DNA from: Gammaproteobacteria bacterium
GTDB taxonomy: Bacteria; Pseudomonadota; Gammaproteobacteria; CAJXQU01
Direction: 5' to 3'
Length of the DNA stretch: 6,952 bases
NCBI GenBank assembly: GCA_026984275.1
Contig: JALSSM010000441.1
Span: 1 to 6,952 of the forward strand
The position numbers and the translations under genes are program-made. Of the stretch, positions 1-6,000 are shown in pieces; position 1 is the stretch's first letter; each line of letters begins with the position of its first letter. The notes below the pieces were generated by a model. It worked only from the letters and a program-made list of their open reading frames with translations, searched no databases and was not told the DNA's origin.

Positions 1-849
1 TCATTACCACCACATCATCTCAGCCTGGAAATTCAGGAAGAGATAAAGAAACAGACTCGATCAATGGCAAAAGCCTTGAAAGTTGTTGGTTTAATGAATG
101 TGCAGTTTGCCATCCAGGGTGAAGATATCTATGTGCTGGAGGTTAATCCCCGTGCATCAAGAACAGCACCGTTTGTTTCAAAAGCAACAAGCTTGCCGCT
201 GGCCAATATTGCCGCCGCCTGTATGGCAGGAAAAACACTAAAAGAGCAGGGTATTACTGAGGAGAAGATACCGTCTTATTATTCAGTAAAAGAGGCTGTC
301 TTCCCATTTGTAAAATTCCAGGGTGTTGATCCATTGCTGGGGCCGGAAATGAAATCTACTGGAGAAGTGATGGGCGTGGGCAAAACCTTTGGTGAAGCGT
401 TTGCCAAATCACAACAAGGTGCTGGTATGAAACTTCCGACGAAAGGAACAGCCTTTATCAGTGTTCGTAAAAATGATAAGGATAAGGCCATTGAAGTTGC
501 ACGCCAACTTGAGGAACTTGGTTTTGAATTAATTGCCACGACGGGTACCCAACAGAATTTGACGAATGCTGGCATTACTTGTAAACAAATCAACAAGGTT
601 CTGGAAGGACAGCCACATATTGTTGACCTGATCAAAAATGACGAGATTAATTTTATCGTGAATACAACCAGTGAAAAGAAACAGGCCATCTCTGATTCAT
701 ATACGATCAGGGGTTCGGCACTGGATCATAAAGTTCCTTATACAACAACAATGACGGGTGCCTATGCCATGGTTCAGGCGATGAAAGAAGAAGATGTTCT
801 AGGTGTAAACTGTTTACAAACACTGCATCAGGAGATTGGTCATGGATAA
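1..849 (+). CDS. carB: carbamoyl-phosphate synthase large subunit, C-terminal part (5' end outside window)
   Basis: The large subunit makes carbamoyl phosphate from bicarbonate, ATP and the ammonia released from glutamine by CarA, feeding pyrimidine and arginine synthesis in the cytoplasm. The reading frame is open from base 1 to the TAA at 847-849, so the gene is cut by the window edge and the ATG at 64 is internal. About 282 codons are present, against about 1073 residues for the E. coli protein. The first part is the end of the second ATP-grasp domain, with the metal-binding motif EVNPRASRT at 139-165 (Glu at 139, Asn at 145) and the conserved PYYSVKEA-type and GPEMKSTGEVMG segments (near 270-375). 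From about 440 onward it is the MGS-like allosteric domain, which in E. coli binds UMP and ornithine. The last 8 bases overlap greA. Identification is by close, continuous similarity to E. coli CarB. Confidence 0.97.
   Translation, partial: SLPPHHLSLEIQEEIKKQTRSMAKALKVVGLMNVQFAIQGEDIYVLEVNPRASRTAPFVSKATSLPLANIAAACMAGKTLKEQGITEEKIPSYYSVKEAVFPFVKFQGVDPLLGPEMKSTGEVMGVGKTFGEAFAKSQQGAGMKLPTKGTAFISVRKNDKDKAIEVARQLEELGFELIATTGTQQNLTNAGITCKQINKVLEGQPHIVDLIKNDEINFIVNTTSEKKQAISDSYTIRGSALDHKVPYTTTMTGAYAMVQAMKEEDVLGVNCLQTLHQEIGHG
830..834 (+). promoter_or_regulatory. Shine-Dalgarno of greA, inside carB
   Basis: AGGAG lies 7 bases before the ATG at 842. It sits within the last codons of carB, so greA translation is probably coupled to carB. 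The spacing favours ATG 842 over the in-frame TTG at 836, only one base after the motif. Confidence 0.7.
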
Positions 850-1318
850 AGCACCCATGACTCTGCGAGGTGCAGAAAAATTGAAAGAAGAGTTGAAAGA
901 ACTCAAGACAGTCGCACGCCCAAAAGTGATTCAGGCTATTGCAGAAGCAAGAGAACATGGTGATCTCAAAGAAAATGCTGAATACCATGCAGCCAGAGAA
1001 CAACAAAGTTTTATCGAAGGACGCCTTCGTGATATTGAAGGGAAACTATCAAATGCAGTCATTGTTGATCCATCCACTGTTGATGCGGGTGGTAAGATCG
1101 TCTTTGGTGCAACAGTAAAATTATTGCATCTTGAAGATGAGTCCGAAATTGAATACCAGATAGTTGGTGAAGACGAGGCTGATATAAAAGCAGGGCGCAT
1201 ATCGGTTCAATCTCCTATCGCCAGAGCGATGATCGGTAAAGAAGAGGAAGATGTTATTGAAGTGAATGCTCCGGGTGGTGTTATCGAATACGAGATTCTG
1301 GAGATCCGCTACGAGTAA
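842..1318 (+). CDS. greA: transcription elongation factor GreA
   Basis: GreA enters the secondary channel of RNA polymerase and stimulates cleavage of backtracked transcripts, rescuing stalled elongation complexes. From ATG 842 the product is 158 residues, exactly the E. coli length. The N-terminal coiled coil spans roughly residues 8-75 and carries the tip motif DLKENAEYHA at 41-50, with the acidic residues Asp41 and Glu44 that position the catalytic metal in the polymerase. The C-terminal FKBP-like domain (about 80-158) contains FGATV, SPIARAMIGK and the terminal APGG segment. A TTG at 836 would add two residues but leaves no room for the Shine-Dalgarno. The start overlaps the carB stop by 8 bases, and the 3' end appears to overlap rlmE in the same way. 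The yhbY gene that often lies next to greA is not present. Confidence 0.97.
   Translation: MDKAPMTLRGAEKLKEELKELKTVARPKVIQAIAEAREHGDLKENAEYHAAREQQSFIEGRLRDIEGKLSNAVIVDPSTVDAGGKIVFGATVKLLHLEDESEIEYQIVGEDEADIKAGRISVQSPIARAMIGKEEEDVIEVNAPGGVIEYEILEIRYE
1300..1313 (+). promoter_or_regulatory. Shine-Dalgarno and apparent ACG start codon of rlmE
   Basis: GGAG at 1300-1303 is followed by 7 bases and then ACG at 1311-1313. Spacing and overlap copy the carB/greA junction, where AGGAG, 7 bases and ATG overlap the upstream stop by 8 bases. ACG occupies the position of the E. coli RlmE initiator Met. No ATG, GTG or TTG occurs in frame between 1280 and the conserved core of the protein. Confidence 0.5.
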
Positions 1319-1940
1319 GAAGAATAAAAGCGCCAGTAGTCAGAGGTGGTTAAAAGAACACGAATCTGATCAATATGTACTGGCAGCAAGAAAAAAAGGT
1401 TATCGATCACGTGCGGCATTTAAACTGCTGGAGATGCAGGACAAGCTGAAACTGATCAAACCGGGTATGAAAGTTGTCGATCTGGGGGCTGCCCCGGGTG
1501 GTTGGACTCAGATCGCTGCCAAACTTGTGGGTGAATCGGGTCATGTGGTTGCGCTGGATATTCTGGAAATGGCACCAGTGTTTAATGCAACGATTATCCA
1601 GGGTGATTTTCTGGAACAATCTGTGCTTGATCAGCTCCTGTCCACCTTAAATAATTCAGCCGTAGACCTTGTAATTTCGGATATGGCCCCCAATATGAGT
1701 GGTGTAAACGCTGTTGATCAACCAAAAGGGATGGTTTTGGTTGAACTGGCACTTGATTGTGCAAGCCGGATCTTGAAACCCGGTGGGGATTTTCTCACAA
1801 AAGCATTTCAGGGCGAAGGCTTTGATGAGTTTATCGAAGAGGTTCGTAGTCAATTTAAAACAGTTGTCATAAAGAAACCAAAATCATCCAGAGACCGTTC
1901 CAGAGAACTATATGTGCTTGGAAGGTCTTACAATATGTAG
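1311..1940 (+). CDS. rlmE: 23S rRNA (uridine-2552 2'-O)-methyltransferase RlmE (RrmJ/FtsJ)
   Basis: RlmE methylates the 2'-O of U2552 in the A-loop of 23S rRNA using S-adenosylmethionine, a late step in 50S assembly. The SAM-binding motif VDLGAAPGGW is at 1476-1505, followed by ISDMAPNMSG and FQGEGFDEF. The K-D-K-E catalytic tetrad is intact: Lys in AFKL, Asp in ISDMAP, Lys in FLTKAF and Glu in RSRELY. Counting from the ACG at 1311, these fall at 38, 124, 164 and 199 and the length is 209, all identical to E. coli RlmE. That is why I place the start there. The only upstream ATG is at 1266; it would add 15 residues read out of frame from the greA 3' end, and it has no well-placed Shine-Dalgarno. 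If ACG is not used, 1266 (or GTG 1275/1278) is the fallback. It is followed by ftsH, its usual partner. Family assignment is very secure; the start is not. Confidence 0.93.
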   Translation, partial: TSKKNKSASSQRWLKEHESDQYVLAARKKGYRSRAAFKLLEMQDKLKLIKPGMKVVDLGAAPGGWTQIAAKLVGESGHVVALDILEMAPVFNATIIQGDFLEQSVLDQLLSTLNNSAVDLVISDMAPNMSGVNAVDQPKGMVLVELALDCASRILKPGGDFLTKAFQGEGFDEFIEEVRSQFKTVVIKKPKSSRDRSRELYVLGRSYNM

Positions 1941-1964
1941 TTAAATGTAATTTCTAAAATTTTT

Positions 1965-1991
1965 TGTGCAGTCAATGGAAAAGGTTGCACA
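1965..1991 (+). promoter_or_regulatory. hairpin just upstream of the ftsH ribosome binding site
   Basis: TGTGCAGTC at 1965-1973 can pair with GGTTGCACA at 1983-1991: seven Watson-Crick and two G-T pairs around a 9-base loop. It ends three bases before the GAGG of ftsH. There is no T-run after it, so it does not look like an intrinsic terminator. A role in mRNA processing or in setting ftsH translation is inference. Confidence 0.35.
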
Positions 1992-1994
1992 CAC

Positions 1995-1998
1995 GAGG
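1995..1998 (+). promoter_or_regulatory. Shine-Dalgarno of ftsH
   Basis: GAGG at 1995-1998 lies 11 bases before ATG 2010 and 20 bases before ATG 2019. This favours the first ATG even though the second aligns with the E. coli initiator Met. Confidence 0.5.
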
Positions 1999-2009
1999 TA
2001 ACTCTGTTC

Positions 2010-3956
2010 ATGAATGATATGGCACGAAATCTGATTCTCTGGATCGTCATTGCGTTAGTCTTGATGATGGTCTTTAATAACTTTGATCCTCCTCAGAGTG
2101 CAAAAAATGATCTTGGGTATTCTGAATTCATTTCGGATGTGAAAAAGGGGCAGATCAAGGAAGTTTTAATTGATAAGCGAGAGGGAACCATTGTCGGTAA
2201 AAGGAATGATGGTTCTTATTTTCGCACCTATAACCCTGAAACAGATAATGAGGCACTGATCGGAGATTTGTTGAAGAATAATGTTGAAATAAAATCGGCT
2301 CCACCGGAAAAAGAAAGCATTCTGTTACAGATCCTGATCTCATGGTTCCCGATTTTGCTCCTGATTGGTGTCTGGATATTTTTCATGCGCCAGATGCAAG
2401 GTGGTGGAGGTGGTCGAGGTGCCATGTCATTTGGTAAAAGCCGGGCAAGGTTACTTGGAGAAGATCAGGTTAAAGTGACCTTCAACGATGTTGCGGGCGT
2501 AGAAGAAGCGAAAGAAGAAGTCGCTGAACTGGTTGAATTTTTACGTGATCCGGGGAAATTCCAGAAACTGGGCGGCAAAATTCCTCGTGGCGTTCTACTT
2601 GTTGGTTCTCCCGGAACAGGTAAAACATTGTTGGCCAAAGCTATTGCTGGTGAAGCAAAAGTACCTTTTTTCACTATTTCCGGTTCTGACTTTGTAGAGA
2701 TGTTCGTGGGTGTCGGTGCCTCACGTGTTCGAGATATGTTTGAGCAGGCCAAAAAACATGCACCTTGCATTATATTTATCGATGAAATTGATGCAGTCGG
2801 TCGACAACGTGGCGCCGGTCTCGGTGGTGGACACGATGAACGCGAACAGACTTTGAATCAATTACTGGTTGAAATGGATGGTTTTGAAGGTAATGAAGGG
2901 GTGATTGTTATTGCGGCAACAAACCGTCCCGATGTACTAGATTCTGCCCTATTAAGACCCGGCCGATTTGATCGCCAGGTCGTCGTTCCGTTACCTGATA
3001 TTCGTGGTCGTGATCAAATCTTACGCGTACACATGAGAAAAGTACCTGTTGCAGATGATGTTAAACCAGGTCTTCTGGCACGAGGAACGCCGGGTTTCTC
3101 CGGGGCTGATCTGGCCAATCTTGTGAATGAAGCTGCTTTATTCGCTGCCAGAGCAAATAAAAAGCTTGTAACAATGGAAGACTTCGAAAAGGCCAAAGAT
3201 AAAATCATGATGGGCGCGGAAAGGAAGTCCATGGTCATGAATGATGATGAGAAGAAATTAACCGCTTATCACGAAGCAGGACACGCCATTGTTGGCAGAC
3301 TGGTTCCTTCTCATGATCCAGTCTATAAAGTCAGTATTATTCCACGGGGAAGAGCGCTGGGCGTGACCATGTTCCTTCCTGAGGAAGATCGTCTGAGTTA
3401 TACCAAGGAACGTCTGGAGAGCCAGATTTCCAGCATGTATGGTGGACGTATTGCAGAAGAAATGATTTTTGGCTCGGATCATGTCACAACCGGTGCTTCA
3501 AATGATATTGAACGTGCGACTGAAATTGCCAGAAGTATGGTAACCAAATGGGGCTTGTCAGAACGTCTTGGACCCCTGACATACACTGAAGATGAAGATG
3601 AAGTTTTTCTTGGACGTTCAGTGACACAACATAAACAGGTCTCTGATGGTACTGCAAGGGCGATTGATGAAGAAATTCGTGGTTTTATTGATAGAAATTA
3701 TCAGCGTGCAGAAAAACTGCTTAAGGAGAATATCGATAAATTACACCTGATGGCAGACGCTTTGTTGAAATACGAAACCATCGACTCAGAACAGATTGAT
3801 GACATCATGGAAGGTAAAATCCCTAAACCGCCAGCCGATTGGACAGATGATGACAAAGGTGAACCTTCTGGTGGGCTGACTGTAACTGAAAAAACTTCAG
3901 ACGATGATAAAAAAGATGATCAGGTTGGAGATGGAGATCCTGCCAGTTTACATTAA
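2010..3956 (+). CDS. ftsH: ATP-dependent zinc metalloprotease FtsH (HflB)
   Basis: FtsH is a hexameric inner-membrane AAA+ protease that extracts and degrades membrane proteins and regulators; known E. coli substrates include LpxC, sigma-32 and SecY. The 648-residue product (E. coli 644) has a first membrane segment at about 6-25, a periplasmic domain, a second membrane segment at about 103-126 and a Gly-rich linker (131-137). The AAA+ domain follows, with Walker A GSPGTGKT at 199-206, pore loop FVGVG at 232-236, Walker B IIFIDE at 254-259 and arginine fingers R316 and R319. The zinc site is HEAGH at 421-425 with Asp499 in ASNDI as the third ligand. The C-terminal tail (about 611-648) is Asp/Lys-rich and low complexity, as is usual for this variable end. 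Walker A has Ser200 where E. coli has Pro; the catalytic Lys and Thr are intact. Start at ATG 2010 is chosen by spacing to GAGG; ATG 2019 is possible. Confidence 0.97.
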   Translation: MNDMARNLILWIVIALVLMMVFNNFDPPQSAKNDLGYSEFISDVKKGQIKEVLIDKREGTIVGKRNDGSYFRTYNPETDNEALIGDLLKNNVEIKSAPPEKESILLQILISWFPILLLIGVWIFFMRQMQGGGGGRGAMSFGKSRARLLGEDQVKVTFNDVAGVEEAKEEVAELVEFLRDPGKFQKLGGKIPRGVLLVGSPGTGKTLLAKAIAGEAKVPFFTISGSDFVEMFVGVGASRVRDMFEQAKKHAPCIIFIDEIDAVGRQRGAGLGGGHDEREQTLNQLLVEMDGFEGNEGVIVIAATNRPDVLDSALLRPGRFDRQVVVPLPDIRGRDQILRVHMRKVPVADDVKPGLLARGTPGFSGADLANLVNEAALFAARANKKLVTMEDFEKAKDKIMMGAERKSMVMNDDEKKLTAYHEAGHAIVGRLVPSHDPVYKVSIIPRGRALGVTMFLPEEDRLSYTKERLESQISSMYGGRIAEEMIFGSDHVTTGASNDIERATEIARSMVTKWGLSERLGPLTYTEDEDEVFLGRSVTQHKQVSDGTARAIDEEIRGFIDRNYQRAEKLLKENIDKLHLMADALLKYETIDSEQIDDIMEGKIPKPPADWTDDDKGEPSGGLTVTEKTSDDDKKDDQVGDGDPASLH

Positions 3957-3983
3957 TTATCATTAACAACCGTTTAAGAACGT

Positions 3984-4007
3984 TGAACTTGCTGAAGTTT
4001 ACTTTTC
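3984..4007 (+). terminator. weak hairpin after ftsH
   Basis: TGAACTT (3984-3990) pairs with AAGTTTA (3995-4001) around GCTG, with one G-T pair, followed by CTTTTC. The stem is AT-rich and the T-run short, so it would at best be a leaky terminator. It overlaps the left copy of the inverted repeat described separately and may instead be an operator half. Confidence 0.2.
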
Positions 4008-4068
4008 GAATGCAATAATTTGCGTATTATCCTGCTTATAGTTACTCATTAATCGACTTGAGCAAGTT
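3986..4068. repeat. inverted pair of a 13-base dyad flanking the putative glmM promoter
   Basis: The plus strand at 3986-3998 reads AACTTGCTGAAGT. The reverse complement of 4056-4068 reads AACTTGCTCAAGT, identical at 12 of 13 bases. Each copy is itself nearly palindromic (AACTT/AAGTT). Between them lie 57 AT-rich bases with several -10-like hexamers. The arrangement could be a pair of operator sites or the two arms of a long RNA stem. Confidence 0.4.
4011..4042 (+). promoter_or_regulatory. possible promoter region for glmM
   Basis: Three -10-like hexamers lie in this stretch: AATAAT at 4014-4019 with an extended-element TG at 4011-4012, TATTAT at 4025-4030 and TATAGT at 4037-4042. None has a convincing -35 at 16-18 bases; TTGCTG at 3989-3994 is 19 bases from the first. 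The 186-base gap after ftsH and its AT-richness fit an independent promoter, but the exact elements are uncertain. Confidence 0.25.
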
Positions 4069-4129
4069 AATTTTTTGCTATCTCTGCCGCTACTCTCAAT
4101 CAACGGGTGACAGAAATAACAAAAATGTC

Positions 4130-4135
4130 AGGAGA
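4130..4135 (+). promoter_or_regulatory. Shine-Dalgarno of glmM
   Basis: AGGAGA lies 7 bases before ATG 4143 and decides the start against the in-frame GTG at 4107, which would add 12 residues with no family counterpart. Confidence 0.75.
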
Positions 4136-4142
4136 CATACTA

Positions 4143-5498
4143 ATGGCAAATAATAGAAAATATTTTGGAACGGATGGTATTCGCGGTGAAGTAGGGAGTT
4201 ATCCGATCACCCCTGATTTTGTGATGAAGCTTGGCTGGGCAGCAGGACAAGTTCTGGCAGAACAGGGGAATAGTCGTGTTCTCATCGGAAAAGACACACG
4301 TGTCTCTGGTTATATGTTTGAATCTTCCCTGGAGGCTGGTCTGTCCGCGGCGGGTGTCGATAGTATGCTGCTGGGGCCTATGCCTACGCCGGGTGTTGCC
4401 TATCTAACTCGTACCTTTCGTGCACAGGCAGGTATTGTGATCAGCGCCTCCCATAATCCATATCATGATAATGGTATTAAATTCTTTTCAGCTGAAGGTC
4501 GAAAGCTGGCTGATGATATAGAAATTGCCATTGAAGACATGATTGATCAACCCATGAAAGTGGCTCCTTCTAACAAACTTGGAAAAGCACACAGGGTAAG
4601 AGATCCAGAGGGGCGCTATATTGAATTTTGTAAGAGTACTTTTGGTATTGGTGCAAATCTGAATGGACTTAAAATCGTTGTCGATTGTGCTAATGGTGCA
4701 ACTTATAAAATTGCTCCCGATGTATTTAAAGAACTAGGTGCAGAGGTCATTACCATTGGCTCTTCACCTGATGGGTTCAATATTAATGAAGAATGTGGTG
4801 CGACCAGCCCGGAAGAATTACAGTCTGTCGTTGTTTCCCAGGGAGCTGATCTGGGCATCGCTCTGGATGGCGATGGTGATCGATTGATCATGGTTGATCA
4901 TCATGGTGATATTCTTGATGGAGACGAACTTTTATTTATTATTGCTCGTGAACGCCAGAGGGCACGTGGTATGAATGGTGCGGTTGTTGGAACTTTAATG
5001 AGCAACCTGGGACTTGAACATGCCGTCCGAACGCTGGGGCTGGATTTCAAACGTGCTAACGTTGGTGATCGTTACATCATGGAAATGTTACATGAAAATG
5101 ACTGGACTCTGGGCGGTGAATCCTCAGGCCATATCATTTGCCTGGATATGACAACGACTGGTGATGGAATCGTGTCAGCTTTACAGGTTTTAGATGCGAT
5201 GGTGCGTTCAGGCCAGTCTCTCAATACCCTCAAGTCGGGTATGAGTAAATATCCTCAGACACTGGTTAACGTAAAATTAAGCCAGCAAGTCAATGTGATG
5301 GAACTTGAAAGTGTAAAAAATGCTGTGAAGGAAGTTGAAGCCGAGTTAGGTAAGACAGGCAGGGTTTTACTTCGTCCATCTGGAACAGAACCGCTCGTAC
5401 GTGTCATGGTTGAAGGTCAGGATGGTGCTCAGGTTAAGAAGCTTGCCAATGAATTGGCAGAAGCAGTGAAAGGCGCTATCTCAGCACTCGCTGCATGA
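4143..5498 (+). CDS. glmM: phosphoglucosamine mutase GlmM
   Basis: GlmM interconverts glucosamine-6-phosphate and glucosamine-1-phosphate, the step before GlmU makes UDP-GlcNAc for peptidoglycan and lipopolysaccharide. From ATG 4143 the product has 451 residues (E. coli 445). It begins with the family N-terminus RKYFGTDGIRG. The catalytic phosphoserine loop ISASHNP has the active serine at 103 (Ser102 in E. coli). The metal-binding loop DGDGDR is at 242-247, the sugar-binding GGESSGH at 324-330 and the phosphate-binding RPSGTEPLVR at 411-420. These four mark the alpha-D-phosphohexomutase domains in order, and all key residues are present. ftsH lies upstream, as usual, but folP, often between them, is missing. 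No secG or tpiA follows; a hairpin terminator does. Confidence 0.97.
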   Translation: MANNRKYFGTDGIRGEVGSYPITPDFVMKLGWAAGQVLAEQGNSRVLIGKDTRVSGYMFESSLEAGLSAAGVDSMLLGPMPTPGVAYLTRTFRAQAGIVISASHNPYHDNGIKFFSAEGRKLADDIEIAIEDMIDQPMKVAPSNKLGKAHRVRDPEGRYIEFCKSTFGIGANLNGLKIVVDCANGATYKIAPDVFKELGAEVITIGSSPDGFNINEECGATSPEELQSVVVSQGADLGIALDGDGDRLIMVDHHGDILDGDELLFIIARERQRARGMNGAVVGTLMSNLGLEHAVRTLGLDFKRANVGDRYIMEMLHENDWTLGGESSGHIICLDMTTTGDGIVSALQVLDAMVRSGQSLNTLKSGMSKYPQTLVNVKLSQQVNVMELESVKNAVKEVEAELGKTGRVLLRPSGTEPLVRVMVEGQDGAQVKKLANELAEAVKGAISALAA

Positions 5499-5500
5499 GT

Positions 5501-5547
5501 TAGTCAGACTATCCCTGTGGAAAACTCAGGGTTGACTGGTCTGGCTA
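5501..5547 (+). repeat. imperfect two-part hairpin right after glmM
   Basis: TAGTCAGAC (5501-5509) pairs with GTCTGGCTA (5539-5547) with one G-T pair, and CCCTG (5513-5517) pairs with CAGGG (5527-5531) inside it. No T-run follows directly, so it is probably an RNA 3' structure stacked before the terminator at 5553. Confidence 0.35.
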
Positions 5548-5552
5548 GTCTT

Positions 5553-5589
5553 AAAAGTATGTGACAGTGTGATCTGCCACATACTTTTT
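5553..5589. terminator. bidirectional intrinsic terminator between glmM and grxD
   Basis: AAAAGTATGTG at 5553-5563 is an exact inverted match to CACATACTTTT at 5578-5588, around a 14-base loop that can add CAG/CTG pairing. On the plus strand the stem ends in TTTTT; on the minus strand it ends in TTTTAA. It lies between the convergent glmM and grxD genes and suits both transcripts. Confidence 0.75.
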
Positions 5590-5601
5590 GCTTAACATCA
5601 T

Positions 5602-5925
5602 TTATGACTGCTGTTTTACCGCATTCTGAGTGATTTCCTGTAACTCACCCTGTTCAAATAATTCAAGCACGATATCACAACCACCAACGAGTTCTCCATT
5701 GACAAAAAGTTGTGGGAAGGTGGGCCAGTTAGAATACTGAGGCAGGTTTTGACGCACAGCGGGTTCTTCCAGAACATCCACATAAGCAAATTCCACCTCA
5801 CAAGCTTTCAGAGCTTCCACTGTTCGAGCAGAAAAACCACATTGTGGAAGTTGGGGGCTGCCTTTCATAAAAAGTACGATAGGTGTATTTTCAACAGTTT
5901 CTTTGATGCTTTCAATAATGTCCAT
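5602..5925 (-). CDS. grxD: monothiol glutaredoxin, Grx4 family
   Basis: Grx4-type glutaredoxins bind a glutathione-ligated [2Fe-2S] cluster as dimers and pass it to targets, often with BolA-family partners, in the cytoplasm. The 107-residue product is a single thioredoxin-fold domain (E. coli GrxD 115). It has the conserved FMKGSPQLPQCGFS segment with the CGFS active site at 29-32, the cis-proline motif WPTFPQL at 67-73 and the glutathione-binding GGCD at 81-84. The C-terminal tail is a little shorter than in E. coli. ATG at 5925-5923 is preceded by AGGA (complement of 5932-5935) with a 6-base spacer. The gene faces glmM across a shared terminator. It lies 75 bases downstream of a hydantoinase B-family gene on the same strand and probably has its own promoter. 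Confidence 0.95.
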   Translation of the reverse strand: MDIIESIKETVENTPIVLFMKGSPQLPQCGFSARTVEALKACEVEFAYVDVLEEPAVRQNLPQYSNWPTFPQLFVNGELVGGCDIVLELFEQGELQEITQNAVKQQS

Positions 5926-5955
5926 TTAGTATCCTGAAATTAGTAAAAAGAATAT

Positions 5956-5976
5956 TCTCGACTATTTTAGTCGGGA
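5956..5976 (-). terminator. hairpin between the hydantoinase B gene and grxD
   Basis: TCTCGACTA at 5956-5964 pairs with TAGTCGGGA at 5968-5976 over 9 pairs (one G-T) with a 3-base loop. On the minus strand it is followed, seven bases later, by CTTTTT. The T-run is displaced, so termination of the upstream gene is plausible but may be inefficient. It overlaps the candidate grxD -10. Confidence 0.4.
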
Positions 5977-5991
5977 TTTGGAATAAGTTAA
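5964..5991 (-). promoter_or_regulatory. possible promoter for grxD
   Basis: Read on the minus strand, TTAACT (complement of 5986-5991) and TAAAAT (complement of 5964-5969) are separated by 16 bases, matching 4 and 5 of 6 consensus positions. They lie 38 bases or more before the ATG. AT-rich gaps give such matches easily. Confidence 0.3.
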
Positions 5992-6000
5992 ATGATTATT

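Noticed and set aside
279..689. 136-codon open frame antisense to carB
   Set aside because: It mirrors the well-conserved carB frame, has no recognisable family or good ribosome binding site, and carB explains the sequence.
836..841. TTG start for greA two codons before ATG 842
   Set aside because: It leaves one base after AGGAG and gives 160 residues; ATG 842 gives the usual 158.
2401..2430. GGTGGTGGAGGTGG-like repeat
   Set aside because: It encodes the normal Gly-rich linker after the second membrane segment of FtsH.
2465..2770. 101-codon open frame antisense to the AAA+ domain of ftsH
   Set aside because: Shadow of a highly conserved coding region, with no recognisable protein features.
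4061..4079. AGCAA/TTGCT hairpin with a T-run before glmM, resembling a terminator
   Set aside because: Only five pairs, AT-rich with a 9-base loop containing the T-run; it competes with the stronger dyad at 4056-4068.
4107..4142. GTG start 12 codons upstream of glmM
   Set aside because: The added residues have no counterpart in the family, and AGGAGA is correctly spaced only for ATG 4143.
5710..5937. 75-codon plus-strand open frame across grxD
   Set aside because: It lies opposite grxD, whose CGFS, WPTFPQL and GGCD motifs establish the minus-strand gene.
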